Counted from the stretch's first letter, positions 36,228-45,121 are shown. The stretch is DNA of 64,000 bases from Bacteroidetes bacterium UBA6221 (GCA_002421685.1 DISB01000012.1:43328-107327), one strand, 5' to 3'. Notes: generated by a model not told the origin, from the sequence alone. Program-made: numbers and translations.

Positions 36228-36743
36228 CTATTTTTCCTGGAAATCTTTGATTATGGTTACCAGGTCTGCTTCCACACTCCTCCTGACAGTTTCTGTAATG
36301 CGCCCCACTTCTTTACCGCCTGAAAGGACTATGATAGTGGGGACATATAATACTTTGTATTCTTCGTGTGCGGTGCCCTTGCCTTTCTTCTCGCGGTCCA
36401 GCCCGTAAAGTGTTAGTTGCTGTGCAGGATAGCCCGCTGCTTCCAGCACTTTATACAGTTTAGGTATAAGGTTATGAGAATCCTCGCACCAGGTACCCAT
36501 AAACACTACCAGTTGATATTTATTCAGTTCGTTTTTGAGATAACTGATAGCTTCCGCGCCAGGCTGATAGGCATCGGTTCCCTCCGTCATCCATTTGAAT
36601 GATGCTTCCTGTTGCAGGTCGGCGAATGTAAATTGCCCTGTAAACACCAGTTCGTTCCTGTCGTTAATAGCTTTATCGAATGTGCTTTGTGCCTGTGTAT
36701 GCATGACTGTAAATATTGCCAGCGCCAGAAATAAAATACGCAT
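36228..36743 (-). CDS. Secreted thioredoxin-like protein with a CxxS site
   Basis: The 171-residue protein has a signal peptide (about 1-18) and a thioredoxin fold: YQLVVFMGTWCEDSHNLIPK then the cis-proline stretch VPTIIVLSGGKEVGR. The usual WCxxC motif reads WCEDS (C86, S89), so the resolving cysteine is a serine. Such proteins can form mixed disulfides but cannot act as normal dithiol reductants; isomerase or binding roles are possible. It ends 17 bases from the stop of the convergent RidA gene and follows the MerR gene by six bases on the same strand, so the two are probably co-transcribed. Confidence 0.82.
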   Translation of the reverse strand: MRILFLALAIFTVMHTQAQSTFDKAINDRNELVFTGQFTFADLQQEASFKWMTEGTDAYQPGAEAISYLKNELNKYQLVVFMGTWCEDSHNLIPKLYKVLEAAGYPAQQLTLYGLDREKKGKGTAHEEYKVLYVPTIIVLSGGKEVGRITETVRRSVEADLVTIIKDFQEK

Positions 36744-36749
36744 GGTGGA

Positions 36750-37310
36750 TTACTTAATGCTGTTTTTGAGTTGAACCAGCTTATTGCGCAGTTGCAGCAG
36801 CGAGTCCTTCAGGTCCACCGATTGTACGGATACTTTTTTGCTGTCCTTCAGTTTGCCTTTGGCGCCTGCTATGGTAAAACCCCTTTCTTTAGTAAGGTGG
36901 TAGATGGTGCGTATTTCCTTTATCTGCTCAGGTGTGTACAGCCTGTCGCCCTTGCGGGTGGTGCGTACCTTCAGGGCAAATTCATTGGTCCAGTAGCGTA
37001 TGTTGGATGTCCTGACATTGAAGATTTTGGCAACTTCGCCTATGGAATAATATTTTTTTTCGCCTTCCCAGTCAGTGAACTTATCCACAACCGGAGCTTC
37101 AACAACCTCTTCTTTTTTTACCGCCTTTTTGGCAACAGGTTCCGGCGCAGCAATTACCTCTTCCGCAACCTCGGCCACAACTTCCTCTGCCTCCTTTTTC
37201 TCCGGCTTTTCCTTCTTAGGCCTGGGTGCAGATTTCTTCCTGCCCACAGCGTTGAGCTGCTCCGGCACTATCTCTTCCCCAAACAATGTCAGTATATGCG
37301 TACCCATCAA
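36750..37310 (-). CDS. MerR-type transcription regulator with long acidic/basic N-terminal tail
   Basis: The 186-residue protein has a MerR winged-helix domain at about residues 86-155 (YYSIGEVAKIFNVRTSNIRY, then RKGDRLYTPEQIKEIRTIYH and ERGFTIAGAKGKL). Ahead of it is a tail of about 80 residues rich in E, K, A and V, probably disordered. The C-terminus ends in a short leucine-rich helix (DSLLQLRNKLVQLKNSIK) likely for dimer contact. The W in IRYWTNEF follows the usual Bacteroidota MerR pattern. No effector-binding domain is present. The target is unknown; it precedes the thioredoxin-like gene and is divergent from mqnC. Confidence 0.85.
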   Translation of the reverse strand: MMGTHILTLFGEEIVPEQLNAVGRKKSAPRPKKEKPEKKEAEEVVAEVAEEVIAAPEPVAKKAVKKEEVVEAPVVDKFTDWEGEKKYYSIGEVAKIFNVRTSNIRYWTNEFALKVRTTRKGDRLYTPEQIKEIRTIYHLTKERGFTIAGAKGKLKDSKKVSVQSVDLKDSLLQLRNKLVQLKNSIK

Positions 37311-37418
37311 TTACAAAGTAACAAAATTAACCTAATCACAATTCATGATGTTTAAAAATCTATAATACATATATATGCAGCAATCGGATATAGGTATATA
37401 AGGCAAGGCTTTTTAGGT

Positions 37419-37426
37419 TAATTTTG
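37419..37426 (+). promoter_or_regulatory. Putative -7 box of mqnC
   Basis: TAATTTTG matches TAnnTTTG and lies seven bases before the mqnC ATG, giving an almost leaderless transcript. No TTG is seen at the usual -33 distance, so confidence is limited. Confidence 0.35.
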
Positions 37427-37433
37427 CAGGGTG

Positions 37434-38558
37434 ATGAAGTTAGCAGAATTATATAGCAGGGCCATGCAATTTGACTCCCTAAGCATGGAAGAGGGGGTGT
37501 ACCTGTTTCATAACGCCCCGCTTGCGGAACTGATGTTCGTAGCCAATGAGCTGCGCAAAAAGCACGTGCCGCATGGCAAGGTTACCTGGATCATCGACCG
37601 CAATATGAACACCACCAATGTTTGTATTGCCAACTGTAAGTTCTGCAACTTTTACCGCATACCCGGTCATCCCGAGTCTTACATCACAGATATAGAAACT
37701 TACAAAGAGAAGATAGAAGAGACTTTCCGCTATGGTGGTGAGCAATTGCTGCTGCAAGGCGGCCACCACCCTGAGCTGGGGCTGGATTATTATACCACCC
37801 TCTTCAAACAACTGAAAGAACTGTATCCCGACCTGAAGCTGCATGCGCTGGGACCACCCGAAGTAGCGCATATCTGCAAGGTGTCGGGTGTCAGCCATAA
37901 CGAGGCATTGACGGCCCTGAAAGCAGCAGGCATGGACAGTATGCCCGGCCCCGGGGCTGAGATACTGAACGACCGTGTACGCAGGCTGATTTCCAAAGGC
38001 AAATGCGGTGCGCAGGAATGGCTGGATATTATGCACGAAGCACATAAAGTGGGATTGACCACTACAGCCACCATGATGTTCGGCCATGTGGAAACGATAG
38101 AAGAGCGTTTTGAGCACCTGGTGAAAATTCGCGAAGTGCAGGCTAAAAAGCCGGCAGACGCCAAGGGCTTTATCGCATTCATTCCCTGGACCTTCCAGGA
38201 TGTGGACACGCTGTTGAGGCGTATACGTGGCACTAAAAACCTGACGACTGCCGAAGAGTACATCCGTATGATAGCCCTCAGCCGAATCATGCTGCCCAAT
38301 GTGAAAAACATACAGGCATCATGGCTGACGGTAGGTAAAGAAGTGGCGCAATTATGCCTACATGCAGGGGCTAATGATTTTGGTTCTATCATGATAGAAG
38401 AAAACGTAGTAAGCGCAGCGGGAGCCCCACACAGGTTTACCTACAAAGGCATACAGGATGCCATACGCCATGCCGGCTTCGAACCGCAACTGCGCAACCA
38501 GCAATACGAGTTCAGGCAAATACCTGAAACCATCGAAGAGCAGGTGATTACTTATTAA
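37434..38558 (+). CDS. mqnC: Cyclic dehypoxanthinyl futalosine synthase (radical SAM)
   Basis: The 374-residue radical SAM enzyme has the cluster motif CIANCKFC (C64, C68, C71), with IDRNMNTTNV ahead of it and the MqnC-type stretches LLQGGHHPELGLDYYTTLF, GMDSMPGPGAEILNDRVR and TTATMMFGHVETIEER. It forms the cyclic futalosine intermediate in the futalosine route to menaquinone, the electron acceptor of the complex I in this window. MqnE, the sister enzyme, has a different cysteine context and is less likely. No other mqn gene is near. The ATG at 37434 is chosen over the GTG just before it. Confidence 0.92.
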   Translation: MKLAELYSRAMQFDSLSMEEGVYLFHNAPLAELMFVANELRKKHVPHGKVTWIIDRNMNTTNVCIANCKFCNFYRIPGHPESYITDIETYKEKIEETFRYGGEQLLLQGGHHPELGLDYYTTLFKQLKELYPDLKLHALGPPEVAHICKVSGVSHNEALTALKAAGMDSMPGPGAEILNDRVRRLISKGKCGAQEWLDIMHEAHKVGLTTTATMMFGHVETIEERFEHLVKIREVQAKKPADAKGFIAFIPWTFQDVDTLLRRIRGTKNLTTAEEYIRMIALSRIMLPNVKNIQASWLTVGKEVAQLCLHAGANDFGSIMIEENVVSAAGAPHRFTYKGIQDAIRHAGFEPQLRNQQYEFRQIPETIEEQVITY

Positions 38559-38582
38559 ATACAAAACAGAATTTATACATTT

Positions 38583-38610
38583 AGCCGTCCGCATACCGGA
38601 CGGCTTTTTT
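38583..38610 (+). terminator. Intrinsic terminator between mqnC and the TauE/SafE gene
   Basis: A nine-pair stem AGCCGTCCG-CATAC-CGGACGGCT is followed by T6 (38605-38610). The next base begins the ATG of the TauE/SafE gene, so the terminator fills its whole leader. Confidence 0.85.
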
Positions 38611-39369
38611 ATGTTGTCACTCATCCTGCTTTGCCTTTTTGCTTTTACTGCCGGCTTTGTTGATGCCGTAGCAGGTGGGGGCGGATTGATACAACTGCCT
38701 GCTATGTTTATATTACAGCCGCAGCTATCGCTGGTGCAGACATTAGCCACAAACAAAACAGCTTCATTCGCCGGCACATCTGTAGCCGCCGTTCGTTATA
38801 TCAGGCGGGTGGATATTGACTGGAAACATTTATCGCCCATTATTATATCGGCATTGGTGGCATCGTTTGCCGGGGCATTGCTGGTGAGTTTTATACATAA
38901 GGAGCAGTTCATGCCTTTTATCATTACTGCATTGGTACTGGTGCTGGCGTATACTATACTCAAGCGCGAACTTGGGCTGCACCATAATGTAAAACCACTA
39001 TCGCAAACAAAGTACTTAGTATATGCAATAGGAACCGGCAGCATACTGGGCCTGTATGAAGGCCTGATAGGCCCGGGTACGGGCAGCTTCCTGTTGTTTG
39101 CGTTTATCACCCTATTCGGCTACGATTTTATGCATGCATCTGCCAACGGGAAGATCATCAATATGTCGGCCAGTATGGGCGCTTTGGTGTTTTTCATAGC
39201 TAAAGGTTTTGTAGTGTGGGGCGTGGCCATACCCGTAGCGCTGTGCAATATGCTGGGCGGCTATGTGGGCGCGCATGTAGCCATAAAGAAAGGCAGTGGT
39301 TTCGTACGGTTTTTCTTTATCGTAATGTCCCTGGCCCTGATTCTCAAGTTGGGGTACGACTATCTATAA
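38611..39369 (+). CDS. TauE/SafE family membrane permease
   Basis: The 252-residue protein has about seven or eight membrane helices and the family signature at the start, FTAGFVDAVAGGGGLIQLPA, with the second half-repeat YEGLIGPGTGSFLLFAFITL. TauE/SafE proteins move sulfonates, sulfite or other organic anions across the inner membrane; the substrate cannot be told. The ATG abuts the T-tract of a terminator, so expression must come from read-through, from a start point inside the hairpin (a TACATTTA box lies at 38576) or from a later start. The 3' end overlaps the convergent aminotransferase gene by six bases. Confidence 0.85.
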   Translation: MLSLILLCLFAFTAGFVDAVAGGGGLIQLPAMFILQPQLSLVQTLATNKTASFAGTSVAAVRYIRRVDIDWKHLSPIIISALVASFAGALLVSFIHKEQFMPFIITALVLVLAYTILKRELGLHHNVKPLSQTKYLVYAIGTGSILGLYEGLIGPGTGSFLLFAFITLFGYDFMHASANGKIINMSASMGALVFFIAKGFVVWGVAIPVALCNMLGGYVGAHVAIKKGSGFVRFFFIVMSLALILKLGYDYL

Positions 39370-40521
39370 GACAGGCGATTTTATAGCAGATAATTTTTCA
39401 ATAGCCGCTTTTATGGTTTCTTCTTTTTTAGCGAAGCAGAAGCGGATGATTTTATCGTCCTGCTTATTGCTGTAGAACACACTTACAGGTATAGTAGCTA
39501 CGCCATATTCTTTCGTCAGCCATATAGCAAATTCCGTATCAGGCATATCACTGATATTGGCGTATTGTGCCGTTTGGAAATAGCTACCAGCAGCCGGTTG
39601 GTGTATAGTGAAAGGAGTATCCTTCAACAGCTCCAGGAAGTAATTCCTTTTCTGCTGCATCATGTTTTTTACATCGGGCAATGTGGGTTGCGACAGGTAT
39701 TGCGCCAGTGCGTATTGTGCGGGTGTATTCACCGAGAAACACAAAAACTGGTGTATGCTGCGGAAAGCTTTTGTCAATTCAGGCGGGGCAATGACATAAC
39801 CCATTTTCCAGCCTGTATTATGGTATACCTTACCAAAGGAAAAGATGGCAAAGCTCCGCTCCCTCAGTTCTTCGTGCTGCAAAACGGAATAATGTTCTTT
39901 GCCGTCGAACACCAGTTGTTCATATACTTCATCGGACACTACTATAATATCAGTTCCACGTAATACTTCCGCCAGGTTGTCCCAGTCCCCGCGCGTCCAC
40001 ATAGTGCCGGTGGGGTTGTGCGGGGTATTGATGATGATGGCTTTTGTCTTATTTGTTATCGCATCTTTCACCCTGTTCCAGTCAACAGTAAAAGCAGGTG
40101 CGGTAAGCGGCACGGGCACTACTATCGCCCCGTTGGTTTCTATATTAGGTATATAGCTATCGTATGCTGGTTCCAGCACTATTACCTCATCACCTTTCTG
40201 CAATATGGATGTGAATGCCGTGTATATACCATAGGTAGCGCCGGGCGTAACGGTTATTTCATTCGTGCCGTCAATATCTACATGGTACCGTCTTTTAAAA
40301 TCATTCGCTATGGTGTCGCGAAGCATAGGCAGCCCCGGCATGGGCGAATATTGGTTGTACCCATTCTGTACCGCTTCCGCCAGTAGCACACCCAGATTTT
40401 CATCTACAGGAAAATCAGGGAAACCCTGCGACAGGTTGATGGCATTGTGCTCTGTAGCCAATGCACTCATTACCGTAAAGATGGTCGTCCCTTTAGCTGA
40501 ATGTTTCTGCGGTAAGTTCAT
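39364..40521 (-). CDS. PLP-dependent aminotransferase (methionine/kynurenine aminotransferase-like)
   Basis: The 385-residue class I/II aminotransferase shows INLSQGFPDFPVD, NQYSPMPGLPMLRDTIA, NTPHNPTG (167-172 region), the DEVYE motif and the PLP lysine K231 in FSFGKVYHNTGWKMGY. It resembles YbdL-type methionine aminotransferases and kynurenine aminotransferases, which share these motifs and transfer amino groups to 2-oxo acids. A kynurenine 3-monooxygenase gene lies about 8 kb away, but that is not strong evidence. It overlaps the end of the manC gene by one base (stop and start share TAATG), so the two are translationally coupled. Confidence 0.88.
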   Translation of the reverse strand: MNLPQKHSAKGTTIFTVMSALATEHNAINLSQGFPDFPVDENLGVLLAEAVQNGYNQYSPMPGLPMLRDTIANDFKRRYHVDIDGTNEITVTPGATYGIYTAFTSILQKGDEVIVLEPAYDSYIPNIETNGAIVVPVPLTAPAFTVDWNRVKDAITNKTKAIIINTPHNPTGTMWTRGDWDNLAEVLRGTDIIVVSDEVYEQLVFDGKEHYSVLQHEELRERSFAIFSFGKVYHNTGWKMGYVIAPPELTKAFRSIHQFLCFSVNTPAQYALAQYLSQPTLPDVKNMMQQKRNYFLELLKDTPFTIHQPAAGSYFQTAQYANISDMPDTEFAIWLTKEYGVATIPVSVFYSNKQDDKIIRFCFAKKEETIKAAIEKLSAIKSPVL

Positions 40522-41606
40522 TACAGGTATTTATCTCCTTTGTTTCGTTTTACTTCGGCCACGTATTCTTTTATCTGCTGCTCACGGCTACGCTCGCATA
40601 TCAGCAGTACGTCTTTAGTATCTACCACCACAAATTCCTCCAGGCCCTGTAGCACCACCAATTTATTATCATCGGCCTTTATCATACACTCGGTGGCATC
40701 TATCACCATTACGTTTTTGCCATATACGGCATTGCCCAGATAATCTTTTTCTGAGTTGTCGTAGGCCGACTCCCATGTACCCAGGTCGCTCCAGCCGAAG
40801 TATGACGGTATGACATACACGTTTTTGGCCTTTTCCATAATGCCGTAGTCTATGGAAATATTGGTACACTGCGCATACAACCTGCTGATAACATCATGCT
40901 CGCTCGGTGTATTGTACACACCATTCGCCTGCAGGAATACTTCATTCAGTTCGGGCTGGTGTTTCTCCAATGCTTCCATGATGGTTTTTACATTCCATAC
41001 GAAGATGCCCGAGTTCCATAGAAAATCGCCGCTTTTCAGGAAAGTCTTGGCCAGCTCCAGCGAAGGTTTTTCAGTGAAGGTCTTTACTTTATATACCTTA
41101 TTCAACTCCTCTTCCACATCGTACTGTATATAGCCATACCCTGTGTCAGGGCGGGTAGGTTTAATACCCATGGTGAGCAGCGCACTGTGGTTGGATACGA
41201 ATTCAAGCGCATCCTTGGCAGTTTTTTCAAAAGCCTTCTCGTCCATTATCAGGTGGTCGGCCGGCGACATGATGATATTGGCATTGGGATTTTTAGCCAT
41301 CATCTTATGCGCAAAGTAGGCAGCACAAGGGCTTGTATTCTTCCGTGATGGCTCGCTGATGATATTTTCATCGCTCACTTCGGGTATCTGCTTCTTCAGC
41401 GTCTCAATATATGCCTCATTGGTAATGAAATATATATTTTCTTTGGGCACTATATGGGTAAACCGCTGGTAGGTCCACTGTATCAGCGATTTGCCGGTGC
41501 CCAGCAGGTCAATAAATTGTTTAGGGTAACTGGTACGGCTCACCGGCCAGAACCTGCTGCCGATACCACCTGCCATGATGGCTACATAGTTGTTATTCTC
41601 GTTCAT
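40521..41606 (-). CDS. manC: Mannose-1-phosphate guanylyltransferase
   Basis: The 361-residue nucleotidyltransferase starts with the pyrophosphorylase signature AIMAGGIGSRFWPVSRTSYP and the KQF following it, then has MSPADHLIMD, VKTFTEKPSLELA, LWNSGIFVWNVKT and VIPSYFGWSDLGTWESAYDN, all typical of GDP-mannose pyrophosphorylases. It makes GDP-mannose from mannose-1-phosphate and GTP for surface polysaccharides. The phosphomannose isomerase domain of bifunctional ManC proteins is absent. It precedes the aminotransferase gene and overlaps it by one base. Confidence 0.9.
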   Translation of the reverse strand: MNENNNYVAIMAGGIGSRFWPVSRTSYPKQFIDLLGTGKSLIQWTYQRFTHIVPKENIYFITNEAYIETLKKQIPEVSDENIISEPSRKNTSPCAAYFAHKMMAKNPNANIIMSPADHLIMDEKAFEKTAKDALEFVSNHSALLTMGIKPTRPDTGYGYIQYDVEEELNKVYKVKTFTEKPSLELAKTFLKSGDFLWNSGIFVWNVKTIMEALEKHQPELNEVFLQANGVYNTPSEHDVISRLYAQCTNISIDYGIMEKAKNVYVIPSYFGWSDLGTWESAYDNSEKDYLGNAVYGKNVMVIDATECMIKADDNKLVVLQGLEEFVVVDTKDVLLICERSREQQIKEYVAEVKRNKGDKYL

Positions 41607-41926
41607 TGCTTTGATATAGAGGTGGTAAAAATAGCATTAATATAGTTATGGTGTTCCTACATAGCCGAAAGGGATTTATGCTGATTTTTTGATTAAGGCT
41701 TACCACCGGGCAGGCGCCCCAAAAGCCCCAATTAACAAAAAGCCCTGGATAAGATTATTGATTAAGAATTATCATAGGTTAAAAAATCTTCTAACCTAAT
41801 CCTGTAAAACAGTCCGGGATTTTCACCGGGATGCTACATTATGAAAGGAGATAAAGTTAACCGTATTGTACCAAAGTGTTTAGTTTCGCAAAAGTCCTTC
41901 TCCCACAAGGAAAGGGAGAGAAGTCT
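41607..41926. other. Intergenic region between manC and dtd
   Basis: This region between two divergent genes contains one six-pair hairpin (AGGTTA at 41776 with TAACCT at 41792) and a GGGA/TCCC-like element near 41815-41830. I see no gene, tRNA or canonical promoter. An open frame that extends dtd upstream is not supported by family similarity. Confidence 0.4.
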
Positions 41927-42379
41927 ATGCGTGCAGTCATTCAAAGAGTTTCTACGGCAAGTGTAACCATTCATAGTGATATGAAAGCGGCCATAGGGCC
42001 CGGGTTCCTGGTATTGCTGGGTATAGAAGCCGAGGATGGCCGCGAAGACGTAGAATGGCTCGCGAAGAAAATTGCCGGGCTGCGCGTATTCCAGGATGAG
42101 GCAGGACTAATGAACAAAGACCTGGCCGGTATAGGCGGTGACGTACTGGTGGTGAGCCAGTTTACCCTTCATGCTTCGTATAAGAAAGGCAACAGGCCAT
42201 CTTTTACCAGGGCCGCCAGACCCGAAACGGCTATCCCACTATATGAATATTTCGTAGAGCAACTGCAAGAGGCGACGGGAACGGAAATATGCACCGGTGA
42301 GTTTGGGGCAGATATGAAAGTGGCGTTGGTGAATGATGGTCCGGTGACGATAATAATGGATAGCAAAAACAAAGAATAG
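41927..42379 (+). CDS. dtd: D-aminoacyl-tRNA deacylase
   Basis: The 150-residue product (ATG at 41927, MRAVIQRVSTASV) is a complete Dtd. It shows the SQFTLHA motif (active-site serine/threonine loop), KGNRPSFTRAARPETA and the C-terminal NDGPVTIIMDSK, the family's NxGPVT gate. The enzyme frees tRNA from wrongly attached D-amino acids or glycine in the cytoplasm. An AAAGGGAGAG stretch lies 7-16 bases before the ATG, a rare good Shine-Dalgarno in this window, which supports the start. The tadA gene follows after about 50 bases. Confidence 0.93.
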   Translation: MRAVIQRVSTASVTIHSDMKAAIGPGFLVLLGIEAEDGREDVEWLAKKIAGLRVFQDEAGLMNKDLAGIGGDVLVVSQFTLHASYKKGNRPSFTRAARPETAIPLYEYFVEQLQEATGTEICTGEFGADMKVALVNDGPVTIIMDSKNKE

Positions 42380-42430
42380 CAATAGATAGCCGGGAAACCA
42401 TGTTTGGCTTTTACCTTTGAATTCTTTAAG

Positions 42431-42871
42431 ATGTTTGACGATAATTATTTTATGAAAGAAGCCTTGCGGCAAGCGCAGTTGGCTTACGATGCCGGTGAAG
42501 TGCCCATAGGTGCGGTGGTGACCTGGGGCACTAAGATCATTTCGCGCGGGCATAACCAGACGGAACAACTGAACGACAGCACCGCCCATGCGGAGATGAT
42601 AGCGCTTACAGCAGCCTTTAACGCGCTGGGCAGCAAATATTTGCCGGAAGCCACCCTGTACGTAACCATAGAGCCCTGCCTGATGTGCTGCGGGGCTATG
42701 TACTGGAGTAAATTGGGCCGCGTGGTGTATGGTGGCACCGATGAAAAGAACGGCTATAAAAGAATTACAAAAGAAAATTGGCCTTTTCATCCCAAGACAG
42801 AACTGGTGAGCGGGGTGATGGCTGAAGAGACTATTACACTCATGAAAAAATTCTTTGCGGCGCGCAGATGA
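42431..42871 (+). CDS. tadA: Nucleoside deaminase, tRNA adenosine deaminase-like
   Basis: The 146-residue protein has the cytidine-deaminase-type zinc site: HAE (H53, E55) in DSTAHAEMIALTAA and PCLMCC (C83, C86) in VTIEPCLMCCGAMYW. With GEVPIGAVVTWG at the N-terminus and the helical C-terminal tail, it fits TadA, which makes inosine at the wobble position of tRNA-Arg(ACG). A guanine deaminase-type role is less likely. I use the ATG at 42431; the frame is open nine codons further to a TTG, but a TACCTTTG box at 42412 lies inside that stretch. It overlaps the Rieske gene by four bases. Confidence 0.88.
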   Translation: MFDDNYFMKEALRQAQLAYDAGEVPIGAVVTWGTKIISRGHNQTEQLNDSTAHAEMIALTAAFNALGSKYLPEATLYVTIEPCLMCCGAMYWSKLGRVVYGGTDEKNGYKRITKENWPFHPKTELVSGVMAEETITLMKKFFAARR

Positions 42872-43188
42872 TATACGATTGGCAAATTGTTAAAACTCAT
42901 TCATTCCCAGCTTTTCCTGAAAACAAACCGGTAGAAACAGTTGTTGGAAATAAGACAGTAACGCTGCTGCGTAAAGGGAATGTTATGTACGCTTTCGCAG
43001 CTACTTGTCCGCATGCAGGAGGAAGATTATGCGATGGTTGGGTGGACACGGAAGGAAGAATAGTATGCCCCGTTCACAAATACCGTTTCGACCCTTCAAA
43101 TGGCAGGAATACCAGCGGAGAAGGTTATAAATTGAAAACCTACCCTGTGGATGTCAGGGAAGAAAATATTTACGTAGGTTTATGGTGA
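42868..43188 (+). CDS. Rieske [2Fe-2S] ferredoxin-like protein
   Basis: The 106-residue protein is a small Rieske domain: the ligand pairs are C47/H49 in ATCPHAGG and C67/H70 in VCPVHKYRF. The spacing is that of NirD-like and dioxygenase-type Rieske ferredoxins. It probably passes electrons to an oxygenase or reductase that is not visible in the neighbourhood. Its start overlaps the end of tadA by four bases (ATGA) and its end overlaps the LD-carboxypeptidase start by seven bases, so tadA, this gene and the peptidase form one translationally coupled unit. Confidence 0.9.
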   Translation: MIYDWQIVKTHSFPAFPENKPVETVVGNKTVTLLRKGNVMYAFAATCPHAGGRLCDGWVDTEGRIVCPVHKYRFDPSNGRNTSGEGYKLKTYPVDVREENIYVGLW

Positions 43189-44120
43189 AACATATGACAA
43201 ATCATCCTCCATACCTTGCCACGGGTTCCGTTGTGGGTATTACCTGCCCTTCGGGTTATGTTGCGGCTGAGCGGGTAAGCTTTGCCGCCGAAGTGCTGAA
43301 ACTCTGGGGGTTTGATGTAAGACTGGGGAAGACGGTAGGTAGTGAACATCATTATTTTTCAGGAACGGACGATGAACGGCTGGAAGACCTGCAGAAAATG
43401 CTGGACAGCCCTGATATAAATGCCATTCTTATGGGCCGGGGAGGATATGGCCTTAGCCGGATAATAGACAGGCTGGACTGGACAAAGTTTAAACTAAATC
43501 CTAAATGGATGTGTGGGTTCAGTGATATAACGGTATTACACAGTCATATACACAATACGCTGAACATAGCGACACTGCATAGTCCTATGTGTGCGGCCTT
43601 CCGGGCAGACACGGTGAATGCAGGCCATATAAAGCGGTTATACGCCTGCCTGATAGGCGAAAGCCAGCACTATCATCTGCCGCCGCACCAGTACAACCGG
43701 TCCGGTACCGGCGAAGGCGTATTGACCGGTGGCAACCTGGCCATACTATCACACCTGGTAGGGTCAGCATCGGATATAGATACAACAGGCAAAATACTGT
43801 TCATAGAAGACATAGGCGAGCACCTGTATAAAATGGACCGCATGATGCTTACCCTGAAACGTGCGGGCAAACTGGATAACCTGAAAGGATTGATAGTGGG
43901 GGGGCTAACCGACATGGAAGATACCGAGCGGCCCTTTGGCAAAACAGTGGAGGAAATAATTTATGACAACGTGGCAGAATATAATTATCCTGTTTGTTTC
44001 AACTTCCCCACAGGGCATATAGAGGATAATCATACCATTACCCTGGGCCTTGTACATAAACTTACCGTAACCGAACTGGGCGCCCACCTTGACCTGGAAA
44101 AAGAGATACTGTCAACCTAA
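43182..44120 (+). CDS. LD-carboxypeptidase (peptidase S66 family)
   Basis: The 312-residue protein matches murein tetrapeptide LD-carboxypeptidases of family S66. The nucleophile lies in KWMCGFSDITVLH; MGRGGYGLSRIIDRLDW is the preceding conserved stretch; the EDIGEHLYKMDRM region and the HIEDNHTITLG ending hold the glutamate and histidine of the triad. It trims the terminal D-alanine from murein tetrapeptides during cell-wall recycling in the cytoplasm. The ATG at 43182 overlaps the Rieske gene; another ATG at 43194 is a possible start. Confidence 0.9.
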   Translation: MVKHMTNHPPYLATGSVVGITCPSGYVAAERVSFAAEVLKLWGFDVRLGKTVGSEHHYFSGTDDERLEDLQKMLDSPDINAILMGRGGYGLSRIIDRLDWTKFKLNPKWMCGFSDITVLHSHIHNTLNIATLHSPMCAAFRADTVNAGHIKRLYACLIGESQHYHLPPHQYNRSGTGEGVLTGGNLAILSHLVGSASDIDTTGKILFIEDIGEHLYKMDRMMLTLKRAGKLDNLKGLIVGGLTDMEDTERPFGKTVEEIIYDNVAEYNYPVCFNFPTGHIEDNHTITLGLVHKLTVTELGAHLDLEKEILST

Positions 44121-44191
44121 GATGAACTAAATCATCTTTTTTTACGTTACTTAAAACGTAATATTGCAGATAACAAGCAAAAAACAAATGT

Positions 44192-45049
44192 ATGAGAACA
44201 GCATCTGTATTTGTATTGGCGCTGGGTCTATGTACCACCGGTTGCGTCAGCCAGAAAAAGTATAAGGAACTGCAGGGAAGATATAGCAACTCCCAGTCAA
44301 AAGTTTCGGAATTGACCGCTAAAAACCAGGAATGTCAGTCAGACCTGTCGTCTGCACGCTCGCGTGTCAGCAGCCTGGAAGAACAATTGGCATCAGAACG
44401 CTCCAGCCTGGCCTCATTGCAGAGCGCGCTGGATAAATGCCTTACCTCGGCCGGGCAGGGGAATGTGAATATCTCCAAACTGGTGGATGAGATAAACGCA
44501 TCGAACAAGTATATACAGCATTTGGTGAACCTGAAGAACAAGAGCGACTCGCTGAATATGGTGCTGACCAACAACCTGACACGCTCGCTGAGCCGCGAGG
44601 AATTGCAGGATGTGGATGTGCAGGTGCTGAAAGGCGTAGTGTACATTTCTTTAGCGGATAATATGCTGTATAAATCAGGCGATTACCAGATATCTGAACG
44701 TGCGGGCGAGATACTGAACAAAATTGCCAAAATCATAAAAGACTATAAAGACTACGATGTACTGATAGAGGGTAATACGGACAACGTTCCTATATCCAGG
44801 CCCAACATACGCAACAACTGGGACCTGAGCACATTGAGGGCGTCGTCGGTAGTGCAGGCTTTGCAAAACGATTACGGTGTTGACCCGAAACGTATGACCG
44901 CCGGTGGCAGGGGTGAATACAATCCTGTAGCCAGCAATGAAAGCGAGGCCGGCAGGATGAAGAACAGGCGTACGCAAATCATCATCACACCCAAGCTCGA
45001 CCAGTTTATGGACCTGATAGAAAAGGCGCCGGAAGATAAGAAGAGTTAA
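44192..45049 (+). CDS. OmpA-family lipoprotein with coiled coil
   Basis: The 285-residue protein has a lipoprotein-type signal (C18 in LCTTGCVSQKK), a coiled-coil region (about 25-90; QSKVSELTAKNQECQSDLSS and following) and a C-terminal OmpA/MotB domain (about 150-275). The latter carries the peptidoglycan-binding pattern IEGNTDNVPI...NWDLSTLRASSVVQAL and the AGGRGEYNPVASNESEAGR to NRRTQIII stretch. It probably links the outer membrane to the cell wall. A good terminator follows. Confidence 0.9.
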   Translation: MRTASVFVLALGLCTTGCVSQKKYKELQGRYSNSQSKVSELTAKNQECQSDLSSARSRVSSLEEQLASERSSLASLQSALDKCLTSAGQGNVNISKLVDEINASNKYIQHLVNLKNKSDSLNMVLTNNLTRSLSREELQDVDVQVLKGVVYISLADNMLYKSGDYQISERAGEILNKIAKIIKDYKDYDVLIEGNTDNVPISRPNIRNNWDLSTLRASSVVQALQNDYGVDPKRMTAGGRGEYNPVASNESEAGRMKNRRTQIIITPKLDQFMDLIEKAPEDKKS

Positions 45050-45070
45050 TGGTCATCATACACGATACAG

Positions 45071-45108
45071 TTACGCCCTGTTTCAAAAAACAGGGCGTAA
45101 TTATTTAT
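45071..45108. terminator. Bidirectional terminator after the OmpA gene
   Basis: A 13-pair stem TTACGCCCTGTTT / AAACAGGGCGTAA is flanked by T-rich sequence on the plus strand (TTATTTAT) and serves the convergent DUF1223 gene as well. Confidence 0.85.
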
Positions 45109-45121
45109 ACTTCTTATTCGA

